A stretch of DNA of 64,000 nucleotides. It comes from Sphingomonas sp. S-NIH.Pt15_0812. GTDB lineage: Bacteria > Pseudomonadota > Alphaproteobacteria > Sphingomonadales > Sphingomonadaceae. Made by a program: the position numbers and the translations under genes. The notes beneath the pieces were generated by a model. That model made no database searches and was not told the DNA's origin. It worked only from the letters and a program-made list of their open reading frames with translations. Below, piece after piece: positions 1 through 7,915 of the stretch. The DNA lies in contig NZ_QLJH01000009.1 of NCBI RefSeq assembly GCF_003951315.1, positions 62,001 to 126,000 of the forward strand, given 5' to 3'. How positions within the stretch are numbered: the first letter of the stretch is position 1; every line of letters begins with the position of its first letter.

Positions 1-70
1 CATCCTCGCCGAGCGGCTGCTGGTGCGGCTCGCCGCCGTTACCGAATTCGGTCTTGCGTACGTCGGTCAT
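1..70 (-). CDS. 5' end of an unidentified gene (partial)
   Basis: Only the first 23 codons lie in the window; the gene continues past the left edge. The peptide begins MTDVRKTEFGNGGEPHQQPL and is hydrophilic, with no signal peptide. The start is supported by a purine-rich site (TTGAGGTG) about 6 bases upstream of the ATG. It is on the same strand as the next two genes and may follow them in one transcript, with a gap of about 110 bases. The fragment is too short to assign a family. Confidence 0.55.
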   Translation of the reverse strand, partial: MTDVRKTEFGNGGEPHQQPLGED

Positions 71-183
71 GAAGCACCTCAAGTAGCTGGATGAAAAAGA
101 ACGATCTCAACCGTCCGGGGGTTGCTCGCAAATCGACACGATCGTAGCGCGTGAGGGCGAACAAGGACGTCGTACGGACCGTA

Positions 184-423
184 TCAGGCGGGGGCTCGGA
201 TAATCTCGATTTGATCTGATCGCCGTGAAAGCGGATCGTCGGACGGCAGGTTGTTCGTCATGCTCCCACCATCATTGAAAAGCGAGGCGCGCTTGGCCGA
301 GTAAAGGGCAGCCAACCGAAGGCGCGCTGCCCGTGCACATTCGTGAACGGAGGACATAGCCAGCGTTCGCTCCGCGCGTTCGCGCCGCGCGAGATAGGTT
401 TGTTCGTCCTTGATATCTTGCAT
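184..423 (-). CDS. small hypothetical protein, 79 aa
   Basis: Hydrophilic, Arg/Ala-rich protein with no membrane segment; residues 1-50 look helical and residues 51-79 look like a disordered tail. I do not recognise a family. AGGAG lies 9 bases before the ATG, and the gene starts about 30 bases after the end of the malate dehydrogenase gene on the same strand, which suggests cotranscription. No cysteine or metal-binding pattern is seen, so no function is proposed. An overlapping reading frame on the same strand (258-446) has no good ribosome-binding site and is less likely. Confidence 0.55.
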   Translation of the reverse strand: MQDIKDEQTYLARRERAERTLAMSSVHECARAARLRLAALYSAKRASLFNDGGSMTNNLPSDDPLSRRSDQIEIIRAPA

Positions 424-454
424 GATGCCTCACTCCTGCATGACAAAAACGTCG

Positions 455-1444
455 TTATTGCTTGAGCAACAGTGACACCGCATCGCGTTCCTGCACGAGT
501 TCAGCAACGCTACGTTGGATCATGATGTGCTGGAAATCGTCGAGCCGCAGCCCTGATACGCGCTCGACCGATCCGGGTGAGCAGATCGCTGGCACGCCGC
601 ACATCAGCCCCTGCGGAATATCGTATTCGCCGGTCGAAGACAGGCCCATCGAAACCCAGCGTCCGTCCGAGCCCAGCAGCCAGTCACGCATATGATCGAG
701 CGCCGCGTTGGCGGCAGACGCGGCCGAGGATGCGCCGCGCGCCTCGATGATCGCGGTGCCACGCTGCGCCACTTGGGGGATCATCGTATCGGTACACCAT
801 TCTGGGTCGCCGATAATACGAGGTAATGGCTCCGCGCGAACCATCGCATTCGTCCAGTCAGCATACATGGTCGGCGAATGGTTGCCCCAGACCGCGAGCT
901 GCTCGATCTCGCCCACGTTGACGTTTGCCTGTGCCGCCAATTGACTGGCAGCGCGATTGTGGTCGAGCCGGATCATCGACGTGATGTTGTCGCGGGCAAA
1001 GCCTGGAGCATGTTCGGCCAGAACCCAGGCGTTGGTGTTAGCCGGGTTGCCGACGACCAGCACCTTCGCCTCACGCTTTGCCGCACGATCCAAAGCATGG
1101 CCTTGCGTGCGGAAAATGGCAGCATTGGCGGCGAGCAGGTCGCGGCGCTCCATACCCTTCGAGCGGGGTCGGGATCCAACCAGGAACGCAGCATCGATGT
1201 CGGCGAATGCGACGTGCGGATCGGCTGTGACGTCGACGCTGTCGAGCAGTGGGAACGCGCAGTCCTCAAGCTCCATCACAACGCCCCAGACCGCCGGGAG
1301 AGCTTGCTCGAGGTCGAGGAGCTGAAGCCGGACGGGTTGATCGGGACCGAGGAGGTCGCCGCGTGCGATCCGAAACAGGAGAGCGTAACAGATTTGACCA
1401 GCGGCGCCGCTAACGGCAATCCGGACGGGAGTCTTGGCTGACAT
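455..1444 (-). CDS. mdh: malate dehydrogenase, cytosolic type
   Basis: NAD-dependent malate/oxaloacetate interconversion. The 329-residue length and landmarks fit the cytosolic-type MDH branch: a dinucleotide-binding loop GAAGQI (13-18), the mobile substrate loop [14 protein letters not shown] (91-104) with its arginines, NPAN (133-136), RLDHNR (159-164) and the catalytic-His motif GNHSP (187-191, His189). Sphingomonads normally rely on the LDH-like MDH type for the TCA cycle (family knowledge), so this would be an accessory isozyme. Several usually strict positions differ: Cys19 follows GAAGQI where Gly or Ala is common, and Ser91 stands where Ala is usual. The paralogue may therefore have relaxed or altered 2-oxoacid specificity (inference). 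It may share a transcript with the 79-aa gene downstream. Confidence 0.88.
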   Translation of the reverse strand: MSAKTPVRIAVSGAAGQICYALLFRIARGDLLGPDQPVRLQLLDLEQALPAVWGVVMELEDCAFPLLDSVDVTADPHVAFADIDAAFLVGSRPRSKGMERRDLLAANAAIFRTQGHALDRAAKREAKVLVVGNPANTNAWVLAEHAPGFARDNITSMIRLDHNRAASQLAAQANVNVGEIEQLAVWGNHSPTMYADWTNAMVRAEPLPRIIGDPEWCTDTMIPQVAQRGTAIIEARGASSAASAANAALDHMRDWLLGSDGRWVSMGLSSTGEYDIPQGLMCGVPAICSPGSVERVSGLRLDDFQHIMIQRSVAELVQERDAVSLLLKQ

Positions 1445-1609
1445 ATTGAAATCCTTGAATGAAGCCTGACAAGGAAGAAGGGGGAAGAGCGGAGATCGTA
1501 TTGCAGCCCGCTCTTCACCGTTAGGGTGTCTCGTCTCGAAAGTAGGCGTGTCAATCTGCGTAGACGATTGTTCGGCCGCCTTGATTGTTGGTCCAGGAAA
1601 CCCCGTCGA

Positions 1610-2260
1610 TTATGTCAGCAGCGGCGAACCGGTTGGGCGTACAAGCGCCGCATCGCCGCATTCAGGCGTCAGCCAACCAAGCAGCCGCGGCTGCTTGTGC
1701 GCCAGCCAATAGTCGATGCTGAAGAAGCGTCCGCCGCCATAGAACAGCAGCACCGCCAGCATGATGACATAGGTGACGGTGAATTCGATCCCATTGTTCA
1801 GAATAATTGGATCGCCCAGCTGAGTGATGTAGTTGAACCGACCGGGGAAGTTCTGCGCCAGCCATTCCATGAAACCCTGGAAGCGAAGGGTCGATTCCGC
1901 CGTCTTGCCCGCGATCGCGGCCCATCCATGCGACCAGTGGACCGACAGACCGGCGACCGTCATGGTTACCATCAGCGGGATCGAGATCAACCGCGTGAAA
2001 AGGCCAAGCGCGAGGCAGATGCAGCCCGCTGTTTCGGTTGCGGTGGCCAGTGTCGCCATAAGCAACGGGGCGGGCATGTTGAGCCCGCCCTGTGCCGCGG
2101 GTGCACCAAACCATTGTACTAGCGCGGAGAAGCCCGTCAGTTTGGCATGGGCCCCTTCATAGAAAATCGGGATCAGATAGAGACGGATCGCAAGCAGCGG
2201 CAGGAAGTCGAGGAGCTGGACGCGACGGAACGCGGTATTCAGCCAGCGGAAGATCATCAT
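1610..2260 (-). CDS. hvfX: DoxX-family membrane protein of MNIO operon (HvfX/BufD type)
   Basis: A 216-residue inner-membrane protein with four or more hydrophobic helices, of the DoxX type that ends MNIO (DUF692) RiPP clusters. Its start ATG overlaps the stop of the DUF2063 gene (ATGATGA arrangement), so translational coupling is likely. An upstream in-frame extension to 2653 runs inside hvfC in another frame and is rejected. DoxX proteins are usually linked to redox or quinone chemistry at the membrane; in bufferin-type operons the role of this member is not settled. It is the last gene of the operon MBL-hvfA-hvfB-hvfC-hvfX. The C-terminal 25 residues are polar and probably cytoplasmic. Confidence 0.82.
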   Translation of the reverse strand: MMIFRWLNTAFRRVQLLDFLPLLAIRLYLIPIFYEGAHAKLTGFSALVQWFGAPAAQGGLNMPAPLLMATLATATETAGCICLALGLFTRLISIPLMVTMTVAGLSVHWSHGWAAIAGKTAESTLRFQGFMEWLAQNFPGRFNYITQLGDPIILNNGIEFTVTYVIMLAVLLFYGGGRFFSIDYWLAHKQPRLLGWLTPECGDAALVRPTGSPLLT

Positions 2261-2967
2261 CGGGAAGTGTCCTTCTGATCGGCAAAAACGAGAAGCTGTT
2301 TGGCAAGGCCTTGCCCGATCCAGTCGGGTACCAGCGGTAAGAGGGATGGTTCGACGGCTTCGGCCAGTCCTCGCGATGTCATCGCCTCTTCCTGCTCCAG
2401 GCGGTCCAGCAGCAGGCAGTCGCTGACGGTCAGCGGGCGGGTGAGGACATGATGCTCGCGCGTCCGGTACACCCCGTGCGGACGCGGTGGCGCGGGTTTG
2501 AGGCTGTCGTTCGCATCGATGAGCGCGGGATCGAACGGCAGCATGACCACGCGCAGCGTAGGATTGGCCGTGACCGGCCCAGCCGCATCGGTGCTCCCGG
2601 CGGCATCGTCCGACAGCGCCGCCGGGTCGATCTCCACTTGGAGCAACACCCATTCATATTCGATGATGGGCATCAGCGCAGACGGCAGCACCGGCTGCCC
2701 TTGGACGAACAGCACGAATTCCGTGGCGATCTGGTGGAATTGCGGCCGGCTGGCGGGATGTGCGGCGACGAATGCATCCGCCGCCCTGACCACCACGGCC
2801 TCGCCTGCCATGCGCGCCACGGCAGGAAAACTGCTGCGGATGGCTCCGGCGACATTCTCGCGGAGCAGTTGCCCGTACAGATCGCTGGGATCGCGCCGCG
2901 CCTGGCCCGCAAGGCCCGCCACCTCCTCGCGCAGCCGGGCGGGCGCAGCCGCGTCAGGCGAGCGCAT
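2257..2967 (-). CDS. hvfC: DUF2063 partner protein of MNIO enzyme (HvfC/BufC type)
   Basis: A 236-residue soluble protein with the DUF2063 N-terminal pattern: a Leu/Arg-rich first helix, then SSFPAVARMAG around residues 45-55, PQFHQIATEF near 75-85 and PSALMPIIEYEW near 95-106. DUF2063 proteins bind the precursor leader and present it to the DUF692 oxidase, similar to MbnC and TglI partners (family knowledge). It overlaps hvfB by 14 bases and hvfX by 4, a tightly coupled operon. No cysteine motif suggests separate catalysis. Confidence in family is high because order and lengths match MNIO clusters. Confidence 0.85.
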   Translation of the reverse strand: MRSPDAAAPARLREEVAGLAGQARRDPSDLYGQLLRENVAGAIRSSFPAVARMAGEAVVVRAADAFVAAHPASRPQFHQIATEFVLFVQGQPVLPSALMPIIEYEWVLLQVEIDPAALSDDAAGSTDAAGPVTANPTLRVVMLPFDPALIDANDSLKPAPPRPHGVYRTREHHVLTRPLTVSDCLLLDRLEQEEAMTSRGLAEAVEPSLLPLVPDWIGQGLAKQLLVFADQKDTSR

Positions 2968-3793
2968 GGGCCGGCTCCGCCATGGCCGCCTGCACCGCCG
3001 CCACCTCCCCAGCCAGCTCGTCGAGCGAGGGCACGAAATTGTCGCGCTCTAGCAGCAGCGGTCGTGCCCCGTGGCACTGCCACACCGACCGGCCGAGCGC
3101 GATCACCGCCTCGGCGACCGGCGTGCCATGCGTGTCGAGCAGCGTGCCGTCCTCCAGTTCCAGATGGCCGGCGATATGGTAATAAGCGATCGCGTCGGAC
3201 GGCAGCGCGGTGACGAACGCCAGTGCATCCTCGTGATGGTTGTGCGCGTTCACATAAGCGTTGTTGATGTCCAGCAGGAGACCGCAACCCGACCGCTCGA
3301 CCAGCGCCGAGATGAACTCGGCCTCCGGCATCTGGTCCGGGAAGCCATGGTAATAAGAGATGTTCTCCAGCACGAGTCGGCGCCCGGTCGCCTCCTGCAC
3401 CTGGTCGATGCGATCGGCCAGATAATCGAGGTTGGACGCTCGCCGGGGCACCGGCAGCAGGTCGTAGAGATAGCCGGTCTCGTCGCGCGACAAGCTGAGG
3501 TGATCGCTGTACAGGTCGATACCGTAATCGTCGAGAAAACGCCGGACATCGGCCAGGAATTTCCGGTTCAGCGGTTGCGGATCGGCGATCGACAGGCTCA
3601 GCCCGTGCGCTACCAGCCGGTAGATGTCCGCGAGGCGGTCGAGCTGGTCGCGCTTACGTCCGCCGAGCCCGAGCCAATTTTCCGGCGCGATCTCGAGGAA
3701 ATCGATGTCGCCCCGCCGGGGCTGGTCGCACAAGGGCGCGACCAGTTCCGGACGAAGGCCCACGCCGCGGGCGGTGGCTCTCAGCGGCCGCAT
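2954..3793 (-). CDS. hvfB: DUF692 multinuclear non-heme iron-dependent oxidase (MNIO)
   Basis: A 279-residue TIM-barrel oxidase of the MbnB/TglH/HvfB family, which converts peptide cysteines to oxazolone-thioamide or related groups using a multi-iron centre. Visible iron-ligand blocks: LYSDHLSLS near 105-113, LVLENISYYHGF near 152, LLLDINNAYVNAHNH near 186, YYHIAGHLE near 216, LLDTHG near 231 and LLERDNF near 254. I place the start at the ATG that overlaps the last 13 bases of hvfA; the 54 in-frame codons further upstream lie wholly inside hvfA and are Arg/Pro-rich shadow sequence. The substrate is inferred to be the Cys-containing peptide encoded immediately upstream. Confidence 0.9.
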   Translation of the reverse strand: MRPLRATARGVGLRPELVAPLCDQPRRGDIDFLEIAPENWLGLGGRKRDQLDRLADIYRLVAHGLSLSIADPQPLNRKFLADVRRFLDDYGIDLYSDHLSLSRDETGYLYDLLPVPRRASNLDYLADRIDQVQEATGRRLVLENISYYHGFPDQMPEAEFISALVERSGCGLLLDINNAYVNAHNHHEDALAFVTALPSDAIAYYHIAGHLELEDGTLLDTHGTPVAEAVIALGRSVWQCHGARPLLLERDNFVPSLDELAGEVAAVQAAMAEPAHALA

Positions 3794-4077
3794 ACGCCCT
3801 CGGCCAGCCGGTCCTGGCTGGTCTGCGCGACCTTGTATCCCTTGCCGCTCAGGCCGCACTGGCCGTCGCGGGCGCGGACCAACTGGCCGCTGGGGTCCTG
3901 CTTCAGCTTGGTCTGGGCATAGATTTTTTCCGTGCCGCACTTGCCGCTGGCGCATTTGCCGCCGCCGTGCGCCGCCGGGCTGGCGGTGGTGGTCGCGGCG
4001 GGTGCGGCCTCTGCCGCCTGCGCCGCGCTGGCGGCCAGCGAGGTGACGGCGATGCCGAGAATCAGTTCACGCTTCAT
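3781..4077 (-). CDS. hvfA: HvfA/bufferin-like precursor peptide (MNIO substrate)
   Basis: A 98-residue precursor with an N-terminal Sec-type signal (MKRELILGIAVTSLAASAAQ) and an Ala/Thr-rich linker. Its Cys-containing core holds four cysteines at 42, 47, 74 and 96. The first pair sits in GGKCASGKCG, resembling the EGKCG-type sites that HvfB-like enzymes modify in HvfA peptides; the second pair sits in DGQCG and GVCGR near the C-terminus. By family analogy the modified peptide is exported to the periplasm and binds copper. AAGGAG precedes the ATG by about 9 bases and the gene follows the MBL gene by 18 bases. Only two of the four cysteines are in canonical-looking context, so which are modified is open. 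Confidence 0.85.
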   Translation of the reverse strand: MKRELILGIAVTSLAASAAQAAEAAPAATTTASPAAHGGGKCASGKCGTEKIYAQTKLKQDPSGQLVRARDGQCGLSGKGYKVAQTSQDRLAEGVCGR

Positions 4078-4095
4078 GACAACAACTCCTTGGGG

Positions 4096-5031
4096 TCAGC
4101 GGGACAAGGGGAAACAGGACAGGTCGCGTCCCGCGGCGACCGGGCCGTGGTAGAAGCCGCGGATGATCTGGATGTTGTGATCCTTGTCGCGCAGCGACCG
4201 GCCCATGAAGTGGTCCAGCACCAGCATCCTGGGGTGCGTTGCCGCCGCGATCTTGCCCACCACGGTCGGCGGGGCGTGCAGGAAGCGCGAGGCGGTGTCG
4301 GCATCGTCGTCGATCGCCGCCGGCATCGTCAGGATGTCGGCGCCACGCGCGAAGTCCAGGAACTCACGCCGGCTGCCGTTCTGGTCGGCGGACAGCACGA
4401 TCACGCCCTTGGGCGTTTCGATGCGAAAGGCGAGGGCGGGCACATCGCCATGCGGGATACCGAGCGCGGTGATGGTCACGCCGTCACCGCGCCACACCAG
4501 GGTCGGCGTTGGTTTGGCGACATTGACGTCGAAAGCGTGAACGTCGAGCTTCAATCCTTCACTGGCCGAGGACAGACCAGACAGGTAGGCGAACGATCCC
4601 CGCCCTTTGCCGAACTCGCGCTGGAAGAACCCGGTCATGCTGGGAAAGTTGGTATTGCCCGTCGGGCCGACCAGCCTCACCGCATGGCTGTTGGCGAGGA
4701 AATAGCCGCCCTTCAAGATCGCGGGCAGATCGGCGCTGTGATCCGTGTGGAAATGCGAGATGCCGATGAAATCGAGGTCCTCAAGCCGAGCACCCGACTG
4801 GCCGTAGCGCAGGTACGTGCCGCCGCCGGCATCGATCAGGATGCGAGCCTTGCCATTGATCCAGATAATTGCCCCGGACGATGCGCGGGCATCGTCGGAG
4901 ATCGGTCCGCCCGAACCAAGCAGCTGCAGTGCAACGCCGCTTGTCCCGCATTGCGGGGCCTGCTGCGCCATCGCCGGCGATGCCATGGCCAAGACAGCCG
5001 CCATGGGCAGGCTACGCAAAAGCTTTTTCAT
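4096..5031 (-). CDS. secreted metallo-beta-lactamase-fold hydrolase
   Basis: A 311-residue protein with a Sec signal peptide (MKKLLRSLPMAAVLAMASPA) and an MBL domain. The metal motif is SHFHTDHS (HxHxDH, in the first third of the mature protein), with further ligands probably in IPHGD, SADQNG and the C-terminal LDHFM. It resembles ribonuclease Z/arylsulfatase-like periplasmic MBL hydrolases rather than antibiotic beta-lactamases. The start at 5031 is chosen for the signal peptide and an AAGGA site 8 bases upstream; a longer frame to 5130 lacks these. It is the first gene of the MNIO operon, 18 bases before hvfA. A role in peptide processing or metal handling is inference from position only. 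Confidence 0.8.
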   Translation of the reverse strand: MKKLLRSLPMAAVLAMASPAMAQQAPQCGTSGVALQLLGSGGPISDDARASSGAIIWINGKARILIDAGGGTYLRYGQSGARLEDLDFIGISHFHTDHSADLPAILKGGYFLANSHAVRLVGPTGNTNFPSMTGFFQREFGKGRGSFAYLSGLSSASEGLKLDVHAFDVNVAKPTPTLVWRGDGVTITALGIPHGDVPALAFRIETPKGVIVLSADQNGSRREFLDFARGADILTMPAAIDDDADTASRFLHAPPTVVGKIAAATHPRMLVLDHFMGRSLRDKDHNIQIIRGFYHGPVAAGRDLSCFPLSR

Positions 5032-5154
5032 TGGAGGGATCCTTGATGCTCCGGGAGCGCCATTGCCGAGCCGGGTTTTCACATCGGCCACGGAGAGCTG
5101 CACGGTCACGGCGGAGGAGGTTGAAACCATGACACGGGGATGCCCCGACGGTTT

Positions 5155-5177
5155 AAATCAATCCAACCGTTTGATTT
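5155..5177. promoter_or_regulatory. inverted repeat upstream of the MBL-MNIO operon
   Basis: AAATCAA, 9 bases, then TTGATTT: a perfect 7-base dyad about 125 bases upstream of the MBL start, in AT-richer sequence than its surroundings. A repressor or activator site for the metal-peptide operon is possible. No matching regulator gene is adjacent, and no clear -35/-10 pair was fixed. Confidence 0.35.
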
Positions 5178-5309
5178 GATGGTTTAGATCACGGATCGAG
5201 ATCGGTTACGGTGACCGTTGAAGTTCTAAGCTGGAAACCATCGGCCACCACCGTAGCGCTTCAGCAACGCGCAGCAGATGCAAGGCGCCGACGGCATCCA
5301 CTATAAGCG

Positions 5310-5585
5310 AGGCGGCGACATAGTCCGACCTCGCACATCCCGAATTGCATGACGCTGGGGAAGGGAACTTTGAGGGAAAAAAGCGGTCAGCACCGCATAG
5401 GCCATGGTGGGCCCGATCACCGACCCAGCCTTGGCCGAAAACACCGATTAATTTGTGCCGAACTGGTAAGATATAGCGTTGCCCAATACGACATCAATGC
5501 CGAAGGCAACTGCAAATATCTTCATGCGATAACTGAGTAGATCGCGATAAACTCGTAGACCGGTCAGAAGCTAAGCGTGTTGGGG
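5310..5585 (-). pseudogene. fossil of cytochrome bd oxidase subunit I (cydA/cioA)
   Basis: On the minus strand one frame reads RVYRDLLSYRMKIFAVAFG, then DVVLGN, then YQFGTN, a stop codon where Trp is expected, SVFSAKAGSVIGPTMAYAVL and TAFF. A shifted frame continues LKVPFPSVMQFGM. These match in order the conserved subunit I blocks MKIFAVAFG, FQFGTNW, LTAFFLE and GVMLFGM (family knowledge). Only this roughly 90-codon piece remains, with at least one internal stop and one frameshift. No subunit II remnant was seen next to it, so it is a nonfunctional relic. It occupies most of the gene-free stretch 5178-5806; the rest of that stretch shows nothing I can name. Confidence 0.7.
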
Positions 5586-5806
5586 ACGAGCATGTAGCGG
5601 ACGAATCATGTCGAGAAATTCGTAAAAATGAAATGTAACACCTCCGTGGACGCGAATTGGGCGCGGGCCAAGATCACGGGTCGAGCTGTTCCCGCATCTT
5701 ACCCACTACCTTCAGGCTCATCCCGTCACAGGAGGGTGCCCGCTCCGACCAATCTCCGCCGTTTGCGGCAGCCTGCGGACGGCTCCGCAGACGCTGTGCG
5801 ATCACC

Positions 5807-6292
5807 CTACCCCATTTGCGACACGCGGGCGATGATCCCGATGACCGCAGCCAGCACCGCCATGCAGGCCGGCAGAAACAGCATCTGGATCACCGCCTGT
5901 CGCCCGGTGACGACGTCGTTCAGTGTTTCGACCGGACCGGCCAGGAATTCACGAAAGCTGCGCTGGCGCTCCCCCGGCATGGCGGCGTCAGCCGCCAGGA
6001 TGCCGCCGACGATCAGCCCGAAATAGACGATCATCAGCACCGTCACCATCGTCATCACCAGTCCGGCCGACGTGTCGCGGGCAAAGAAGGTCCAGAAGCT
6101 GGTGAGCATCGTCGCGTAGATACCGACCAAGCCGAGCAGTGCGCCGGGGTGAACGCCGCGCGAGGCGACGCCGGGCGCGGTGCGCTCAATCGCATCGTAG
6201 TCGTCGACGTCATGCACCAGCGTCAGCATCGGACGCGGGATCAGGTCATCGGCGGACACATCATGGTCGACCTGTCGGGGCAGCGTTGCCAT
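5807..6292 (-). CDS. small inner-membrane protein, three predicted TM helices
   Basis: A 161-residue protein: polar N-terminal region of about 50 residues, then hydrophobic segments near GALLGLVGIYATMLTSFW, GLVMTMVTVLMIVYFGL and MLFLPACMAVLAAVIGII. I do not recognise the family; similar small membrane proteins occur beside respiratory genes, and here a cytochrome bd fossil lies just downstream. The start at 6292 is preferred because GGAG lies 8 bases upstream; an in-frame ATG at 6334 lacks a site. No metal or redox motif is visible. It may be a survivor of an older respiratory or membrane gene group, but that is inference. Confidence 0.65.
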   Translation of the reverse strand: MATLPRQVDHDVSADDLIPRPMLTLVHDVDDYDAIERTAPGVASRGVHPGALLGLVGIYATMLTSFWTFFARDTSAGLVMTMVTVLMIVYFGLIVGGILAADAAMPGERQRSFREFLAGPVETLNDVVTGRQAVIQMLFLPACMAVLAAVIGIIARVSQMG

Positions 6293-6382
6293 CGTTCGAA
6301 CTCCATTCTCGGCGGGGCGCGAGATGCGCGACATCGCGATGAGAAGATGGTTGAACGTCTCACATCAGTCCAACTGATCTTA

Positions 6383-6404
6383 CTTTTCAATCCAATCTGA
6401 AAAG
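6383..6404. promoter_or_regulatory. 7-base inverted repeat before a small ORF
   Basis: CTTTTCA, 8 bases, TGAAAAG: a perfect dyad that runs directly into the ribosome-binding site AAGGAG of the small ORF at 6412. It could be an operator or an RNA hairpin masking translation. No regulator is assigned. Confidence 0.3.
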
Positions 6405-6411
6405 GAGATTT

Positions 6412-6594
6412 ATGACTGTCGACGTTAAGGACGCGGCTGGTTATGATGGTAGAACCGCACTGATGTCCTTCAAAGTCATAATGGCATCACCGGCGATAAT
6501 TATATCTACCACCAGCGATAATGGGCAATCCTCAAAATCCATTACCACCCGGCGTATTTGGCCCAGCACCTACGGCACGGCAAGCAGTTCATAG
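6412..6594 (+). CDS. possible small protein, 60 aa
   Basis: The frame has an unusually good initiation region, AAGGAG six bases before ATG, preceded by a perfect dyad. The product is Ser/Thr-rich with a short hydrophobic run in the middle and matches no family I know. Base composition here is lower in GC than in the flanking genes. It could be a real small gene, the 5' remnant of a longer one, or chance. The rest of 6335-6745 shows nothing recognisable. Confidence 0.3.
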   Translation: MTVDVKDAAGYDGRTALMSFKVIMASPAIIISTTSDNGQSSKSITTRRIWPSTYGTASSS

Positions 6595-6745
6595 AGTATA
6601 GACTATTCTGACCTGAAACATCACCGGGTGCGCCCCGGCAGATCAGCAAATAACAAATCGCACCACGGCACTACTGAGGACAACTTATCCGAAGATTAGT
6701 CCTTATGGAAAATATTTCTTGAAGAGTGAAAGACGTTGAAAATGA

Positions 6746-7915
6746 TTAACGCACTGATAAGGTACGCCCTTCATCGCGTACGAATGGGGCAAGATTGGCC
6801 AGACCTTTACCCGATCGGACGGCACCAGGAACATAGATAAGGCTTTGAGCATCGGTACTGATCGGAATCTCCGACGCCATGGTGTACGTAAGCGTGTCGA
6901 TCGTCGCGAGCTTGTCAGTTCCGGCTAGGCTAACATAGATCCTCGTACCATCGCCAGAGGGCCAAACCGCAGTTGGAGGTGCTTGCAGCGGGACGGTCGT
7001 CACAGCCTCCAGGCTATCGGTTCTATAGACCTTGATCGCAGGTACATCGCCACCAACGCCGACATACGCAAAAGAATCATCCGCGCGCTGGGCGAAGTTG
7101 AGGGCGCCTGCCGCCGGGCCAGTTTTTATCGCCTCGCGCACCGCAAACGGCGGCTTGGCAGCAAAAACCGTGGTCGTGCCGCTGTCGCGGCGTGTCGCCC
7201 AGATCTGTTTACCGTCTGGCGACACTGCGATTGCTCCCTCTCCATCGCCGATGCTGGCAACATTTCCGACGATGCGCCGATGCGCCACGTCGATGACCAT
7301 GATGGACGGCATTTTAGTGAGCGACACAAAGGCATAGCGTCCGCTAGGCGACAGGATGGTAGCGCCCGCTCCGCCGTTCGCTGGAATACGAGTGATCTCT
7401 CGCGCAATTTTAGGGTCTACGATCGCGATGGCATTTTCATCGCCGAGCGAAACCCAGAGTTCGTGCCCGTTGGGTGTAAACGCGACGGCGGTCGGCGAAC
7501 TCTTGAACGCGACCCGGCCGCGTTTCGTGTTAGTAGCCAGATCCACAAACGTAACGCCTCTCGTCGCTGATGTCGATATGGCCAACGTCCGCCCGTCACG
7601 CGTCGCAGCCATCCGTGGGACGTTCAGGCTGAGAAAGGGTGTTTTGACAATTGCGCCCTTCGAAAGGTCGATCGAGCCCAATTCACTGCCCGCGGCAGGA
7701 TCGATGACGGCAATGTTCGTCGATGTCGGATCGGACACGTAAATCCGGTCCTGATGACTTAGATCGATGTCCGGCCTTGACCATGGCGACTGAACCGCCA
7801 TGAGATCAGCTGGAAAACTATCTGCAACGGGCGCGGCCCAATAGGCCTGAGCGGTTACCGGGAGTGGCGCTGCTGACGCCAACATCGCGGCAACCAGAAC
7901 GATTGCAGCTTTCAT
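6746..7915 (-). CDS. periplasmic YncE-like beta-propeller protein
   Basis: A 389-residue protein with a Sec signal peptide (MKAAIVLVAAMLASAAPLPV) and repeated YVTN/NHL-type blades: IYVSDPTSTNIAVIDPAAG, LAISTSATRGVTFVDLAT, LWVSLGDENAIAIVDP, FVSLTKMPSIMVIDVA, IWATRRDSGTTTVFA, YVGVGGDVPAIKVYR and IYVSLAGTDKLATIDTL. About seven blades are expected from this spacing. Such proteins are secreted binding scaffolds; some sit beside metal or redox systems, but substrates are rarely known. It stands alone, with long noncoding flanks. No catalytic residues are evident. The start is fixed by the signal peptide. Confidence 0.78.
   Translation of the reverse strand: MKAAIVLVAAMLASAAPLPVTAQAYWAAPVADSFPADLMAVQSPWSRPDIDLSHQDRIYVSDPTSTNIAVIDPAAGSELGSIDLSKGAIVKTPFLSLNVPRMAATRDGRTLAISTSATRGVTFVDLATNTKRGRVAFKSSPTAVAFTPNGHELWVSLGDENAIAIVDPKIAREITRIPANGGAGATILSPSGRYAFVSLTKMPSIMVIDVAHRRIVGNVASIGDGEGAIAVSPDGKQIWATRRDSGTTTVFAAKPPFAVREAIKTGPAAGALNFAQRADDSFAYVGVGGDVPAIKVYRTDSLEAVTTVPLQAPPTAVWPSGDGTRIYVSLAGTDKLATIDTLTYTMASEIPISTDAQSLIYVPGAVRSGKGLANLAPFVRDEGRTLSVR

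Noticed and set aside
3071..3922. 283-codon + strand frame over hvfB
   Set aside because: Antisense shadow of the DUF692 gene; no motif, wrong codon pattern.
5349..5540. 63-aa + strand protein
   Set aside because: Lies antisense to the cytochrome bd fossil and has no features of its own.
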